From: Virgifigura deserti
GTDB lineage: Bacteria > Pseudomonadota > Alphaproteobacteria > Dongiales > Dongiaceae
Assembly: GCA_003576685.1 (NCBI GenBank)
Contig: QOZR01000003.1
Coordinates: forward strand, 62,001 to 126,000
DNA: 64,000 nt
Direction: 5' to 3'
Part shown: positions 60,963-64,000 of the stretch, piece by piece
How positions within the stretch are numbered: position 1 is the stretch's first letter
How the letters are laid out: each line of letters starts with the position of its first letter
Made by a program: the position numbers and the translations under genes
The notes under the pieces: generated by a model
The model's database searches: none
The model's input: the letters and a program-made list of their open reading frames with translations, nothing else
What the model was told of the DNA's origin: nothing

Positions 60963-62228
60963 ATGCGGCCCTCGTCGATGCCATGCAGGGCAACTCCGGC
61001 TTCGACATGGCTGGGCGCGATAGCTCTGATGGGCACGGCATTCGCCTTCGACTGCTCAGTCAACGCCAGCGCGGCCGAAAATGGCCCGCCCCCGCATGAG
61101 TGCGACAGGCAAGCGGCATATCCTCGGGATGACGCGCATGTCGCCGAGCCCGTGCCGTTCGACCGAATCGATGCCGAGAGTGCGATGGCCGCGTGCCGGG
61201 AAGCCCTGGACATGTATCCTGGCAGCCCGCGCTTCCAGCTTCAGCTATCGAGGGCTTATGACAAGGCGGGGCATGCCGATGAAGCGATGGAGCTTCTGAA
61301 CGAGGCCGCGGCTTCGGGCTATGCGGGTGCGCAAAGTGCGCTTGGCGCGAGGCACTGGTATGGTGAGGGAGTTCCGCAAAATGCTAAGAAGGCGGTGGCC
61401 CTGCTGCGACCTTCGGCCGAGCAGGGGAATGGGTACAGCCAAGCGCTGCTCGCGTTCGCCTACCTCCAGGGGGACGGCATCAGCCTGGACCTCGAAAAAG
61501 CGAAGCATTGGGCCGAGAAGTCGGCAGGCCAAGGCAATGAGCACGGCCTGGAGCTGCTCGCCTTCCTCTACGAGGAAGGAATCGGCGTTCCCCGGGACAC
61601 GGCGAAGGCCAGGCGGCTCCACGCGCAATCTGCGGAACGGGTTGCCGCGCTCGTCGAGCGGGGTTTCGAATCCACCAAGGACAACCTCTTCTCGATCGCG
61701 GCGCATCTGTTCGAGCAACCCTATCAGTCTGTCGACGACATCGACATTACGCAGGTTCGCGGCTGGATCGAGTGCCTCGCCGAAGATGGTCACGCAGACG
61801 CGCAGTATGTGCTCGGCCGCATGTACGAGCAGGGATATGCCACGCCGCGCTATCACTCAACGCCGGACCTCGACAAGGCCTACGCGTGGTTCAGGCAGGC
61901 GGCGGCAAACGGATCGGAGGTGGCTTATGAGCGCCTGCTCGACAATTACATGCAGCGGCTGACACTTCCACCGGACTACCAGCCGGTAATTGCGGGCGAC
62001 TTAATGGGCCGCCCGCTCGATGAGGCTAAGGCCTGGCTTCAGGAAACGGCGGAGCTCGGCCGCATGGACTCGCAGCTTGCTCTCGGCGTCGCGTATCACC
62101 TGGGAAACGGCTTCGAGCGCGATCTCGACAAGGCACAGTTTTGGTACAAGAGGGCCGCGGCGCAGGGCAGCGACGAAGCGCACGACCTTCTTGATCAGGT
62201 TCAGGCGGACATCGACCGCCGAAACTGA
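60963..62228 (+). CDS. Exported Sel1-repeat protein
   Basis: A 421-residue protein with an export signal (CRATPASTWLGAIALMGTAF, then AFDCSVNASAAEN) and a stack of TPR-like Sel1 repeats, for example AGAQSALGARHWYGEGVPQN, YSQALLAFAYLQGDGISLDL, HGLELLAFLYEEGIGVPRDT, ADAQYVLGRMYEQGYATPRY and MDSQLALGVAYHLGNGFERD. Such proteins are scaffolds for protein-protein contacts in the periplasm. Start codons GTG 60954, ATG 60963 and ATG 60978 are all possible. Partner unknown. Confidence 0.85.
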   Translation: MRPSSMPCRATPASTWLGAIALMGTAFAFDCSVNASAAENGPPPHECDRQAAYPRDDAHVAEPVPFDRIDAESAMAACREALDMYPGSPRFQLQLSRAYDKAGHADEAMELLNEAAASGYAGAQSALGARHWYGEGVPQNAKKAVALLRPSAEQGNGYSQALLAFAYLQGDGISLDLEKAKHWAEKSAGQGNEHGLELLAFLYEEGIGVPRDTAKARRLHAQSAERVAALVERGFESTKDNLFSIAAHLFEQPYQSVDDIDITQVRGWIECLAEDGHADAQYVLGRMYEQGYATPRYHSTPDLDKAYAWFRQAAANGSEVAYERLLDNYMQRLTLPPDYQPVIAGDLMGRPLDEAKAWLQETAELGRMDSQLALGVAYHLGNGFERDLDKAQFWYKRAAAQGSDEAHDLLDQVQADIDRRN

Positions 62229-62306
62229 AAAAGCGGAAAATCGGCAATAGTCCTGGAGCCGGGCACCAACTGTGCAGCGGCAGAACAACGCCAACGACAA
62301 CCACGC

Positions 62307-62346
62307 GCCGACATGCCCCGGCTCCTGCCAGCTGGGGCATGTCGGC
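62307..62346. terminator. Bidirectional hairpin between convergent genes
   Basis: Perfect 13-bp inverted repeat: GCCGACATGCCCC at 62307-62319 and its complement at 62334-62346, with a 14-nt loop. It lies between the Sel1-repeat gene and doeB, which converge, and probably ends both transcripts. Confidence 0.7.
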
Positions 62347-62371
62347 TCCTATGCTGCTTAGCTTCGAACTG

Positions 62372-63394
62372 TTATTCCTGCGGCACCGCGATGACGGCAA
62401 GGCAGTCGCCGCTCTGGACTACGCCGGGGAAATGCCGGGCGGCCAGGAGGCCGCCGAACTTGGCGCGATATTCGCGGGGCGGCGCGCCTGTCCGGTCCAT
62501 CCTGTGGACACGCGCCACCACCTCCCCCTTCTGGACGGTCGCGCCGAGATCGACGCACATCTCCAGCAGGCCGTCGTCCTCGCAGGTCAGGTAGCAGTCG
62601 CCGGACGGCATATCGAGCCGAATGCTCGGTCCCAGCTCCGGTGCGCCAGCGAGAATGCCGGCATGCTTCAGGAAATTCCGGATGCCCCGGTCGGCGATCG
62701 CGACGCTGCGCGCGGTCGCGGTTCCGCCGCCGCCGAGCTCGGTCGAGACGAAGACCTTACCCATCGCCTCGGCCGCCGTGTCGTACATCCCGACGGCGTC
62801 GATCTCGAGCAGCATCATGCTGTAGGGGGCCGAGAAGGCGGCCATCGCCGCGACACAGCGAGCCTGCTGCTCCGCATCCGGCAAGATATGGGCCGCGGCG
62901 AAGGGCAGGAAGTCCAGCGTCCTGCCGCCGGCATGGACATCGAGCACATAGTCCGTCATGGGCAACAGATAGCGCTGGAAATAGTCGGCGATCTTCTCCG
63001 TCACCGTCCCGTCCGGCTTGCCCGGAAAGGCCCGGTTCAAGTTGCCGTGGTCGATCGGCGAGGTTCGCCGCCCGGCCCGGAAGGCTGGGTAGTTCATGGC
63101 GGGGACGATGATGACCCGGCCTGTCACGTCTTCCGCCGCCAGGCTGTTCGCCAGCTTCAGCAACGCGATCGGCCCTTCGTACTCGTCGCCATGGTTGCCG
63201 CCCGTCAGGATGGCGGTCGGCCCCTCGCCGCGCTTGACGACGGTGATCGGAATCATCACCGCGCCCCAGGCGGAGTCGTCACGGGAATAGGGCAGCTTCA
63301 GAAAGCCGTGCTGGACCCCGTCGCGGTCGTAATCGACCGTCGGCGAAATCGGCGACGGCCGGAGCGGCAGATCCGCATTGATGTGCACCAGCAT
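62372..63394 (-). CDS. doeB: N-alpha-acetyl-L-2,4-diaminobutyrate deacetylase
   Basis: A 340-residue zinc-dependent enzyme of the succinylglutamate desuccinylase/aspartoacylase family that removes acetate from N-alpha-acetyl-diaminobutyrate in ectoine breakdown. Zinc ligands: GGNHGDEYEGPI (HxxE) and the later histidine in VLDVHAGGRTLDFLPF; the catalytic glutamate is probably in MLLEIDAVGMYDTAAEAMGK. The N-terminus SPISPTVDYDRDGVQHGFL is typical of DoeB. It lies 4 bp after doeA on the same strand. Confidence 0.93.
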   Translation of the reverse strand: MLVHINADLPLRPSPISPTVDYDRDGVQHGFLKLPYSRDDSAWGAVMIPITVVKRGEGPTAILTGGNHGDEYEGPIALLKLANSLAAEDVTGRVIIVPAMNYPAFRAGRRTSPIDHGNLNRAFPGKPDGTVTEKIADYFQRYLLPMTDYVLDVHAGGRTLDFLPFAAAHILPDAEQQARCVAAMAAFSAPYSMMLLEIDAVGMYDTAAEAMGKVFVSTELGGGGTATARSVAIADRGIRNFLKHAGILAGAPELGPSIRLDMPSGDCYLTCEDDGLLEMCVDLGATVQKGEVVARVHRMDRTGAPPREYRAKFGGLLAARHFPGVVQSGDCLAVIAVPQE

Positions 63395-63398
63395 CGGA

Positions 63399-64000
63399 TC
63401 AGTCCTTTACGAGCAGCTTCCGCGGATAGGCGCAGAAGGTCTCCGCCCCATACGCCGTGACCCGGAAGCTCTCCGTGATCTCCAGCCCCCAATCGTCCTG
63501 CCAGATCGCCGGGATCAGGTGGAAGCACATGCCCTCCTTAAGCTCGGTCTTGTCGCCCGGCCGCAGGCTCATGGTCCGCTCGCCCCAGTCCGGCGGGTAG
63601 CTGAGCCCGATGGGATAGCCGCAGCGGCTCTCCTTCTCGAGGCCATAACGCGCGATCGTCCGCCGCCACGCCGCCTCGACGTCCTCGCAGGCATTGCCGG
63701 GCTTGGCGGCTTCCAGCGCCGCCTCGATTCCCTCCAGCACCGCCTTCTCGGTGTCGAGGAACTTCTGCGGCGGCTTTCCGAGATAGATCGTCCGCGACAG
63801 CGGGCAGTGATAGCGCTTGTAGCAGCCGGCGATCTCGAAGAACGTGCCCTCGCCCGCCTTGAAGGGCCGATCGTCCCAGGTCAGATGCGGAGCGGAGGCG
63901 TCGATCCCCGACGGCAGAAGCGGCACGATGGCCGGATAATCCCCGCCATAGCCGTCGACGCCGCGAACGCCGGTCCGGTAGATCTCCGCCACGAGATCGT
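63399..64000 (-). CDS. doeA: Ectoine hydrolase DoeA (5' end beyond window)
   Basis: C-terminal 200 residues of an M24-family (creatinase/aminopeptidase-like) enzyme that opens the ectoine ring. The frame is open to the window edge; a GTG at 63992 is internal. Visible: GEGTFFEIAGCYKRYHCPLS, RTIYLGKPPQKFLDTE, RCGYPIGLSYPPDWGERTMS and GMCFHLIPAIWQDDWGLEIT, which place it as DoeA beside doeB. Rest of the pathway genes (doeC, doeD, regulator) may lie to the right. Confidence 0.92.
   Translation of the reverse strand, partial: DLVAEIYRTGVRGVDGYGGDYPAIVPLLPSGIDASAPHLTWDDRPFKAGEGTFFEIAGCYKRYHCPLSRTIYLGKPPQKFLDTEKAVLEGIEAALEAAKPGNACEDVEAAWRRTIARYGLEKESRCGYPIGLSYPPDWGERTMSLRPGDKTELKEGMCFHLIPAIWQDDWGLEITESFRVTAYGAETFCAYPRKLLVKD

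Overview
The window is GC-rich, densely packed DNA from an alphaproteobacterium, most likely a Rhodospirillales-type lineage. Evidence: four matches to the alphaproteobacterial general-stress (EcfG) promoter form GGAAC-N16/17-CGTT, a HisKA_2-type histidine kinase, an hpnCDE squalene block, DUF3618/holin-like envelope genes and TRAP transporters. No rRNA, tRNA, CRISPR array, insertion sequence or prophage was seen. All positions are read from the sequence; functions are assigned by family recognition without database searches.

Layout. 1-12 kb: the 5' part of an inositol-3-phosphate synthase gene, a secreted hypothetical, lon plus an Hsp20 chaperone, and a stress-type set (SDR with a C-terminal membrane anchor, Lys/Ser-rich basic protein, gamma-glutamylcyclotransferase-like protein, DUF3618 and holin-like membrane proteins, MHYT-dCache histidine kinase). 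12-23 kb: an AsmA protein, then a sugar locus with a divergent aldose 1-epimerase, ABC importer (binding protein, ATPase, two permeases), LacI regulator, Gfo/Idh/MocA dehydrogenase and a SIS-domain isomerase/deaminase; a perfect LacI-type palindrome lies in the divergent promoter. A CPA1 Na+/H+ antiporter follows, then a short remnant of a second SIS gene.

25-36 kb: the most unusual part. It holds a PanE-like reductase, cupin, fatty-acid-hydroxylase-family protein, PhyH dioxygenase, TRAP transporter, DUF6166 protein, antibiotic-monooxygenase-fold protein, GntR/FCD regulator, a divergent PanB homologue, hydroxypyruvate isomerase and FolD. The same palindrome, TGATATATCA or a one-base variant, lies upstream of three transcription units and suggests one regulon. 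PanB-like, PanE-like and FolD proteins together suggest a folate-linked pathway for a branched hydroxy acid, possibly running in the direction opposite to pantothenate synthesis; this is inference.

36-48 kb: a glycosyltransferase with hpnC-hpnD-hpnE (squalene for hopanoids), flanked by related palindromic repeats; a Nudix hydrolase, a truncated MalT-like LuxR gene, DUF6134, cytochrome c, a 2-oxoglutarate oxygenase, an endonuclease III relative, a glycerol-1-phosphate dehydrogenase with an unassigned TIM-barrel partner, and PRC-barrel and PEBP proteins. 49-54 kb: an iron-type periplasmic operon (imelysin, di-heme oxidoreductase, second imelysin, DUF1513) behind a Fur-like palindrome. 54-60.6 kb: a four-gene operon (TPP enzyme, enolase-superfamily enzyme, large FAD/Fe-S dehydrogenase, PPC-domain protein) with an EcfG-type promoter. 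61-64 kb: a Sel1-repeat protein, then the ectoine-degradation genes doeB and doeA (cut by the window end).
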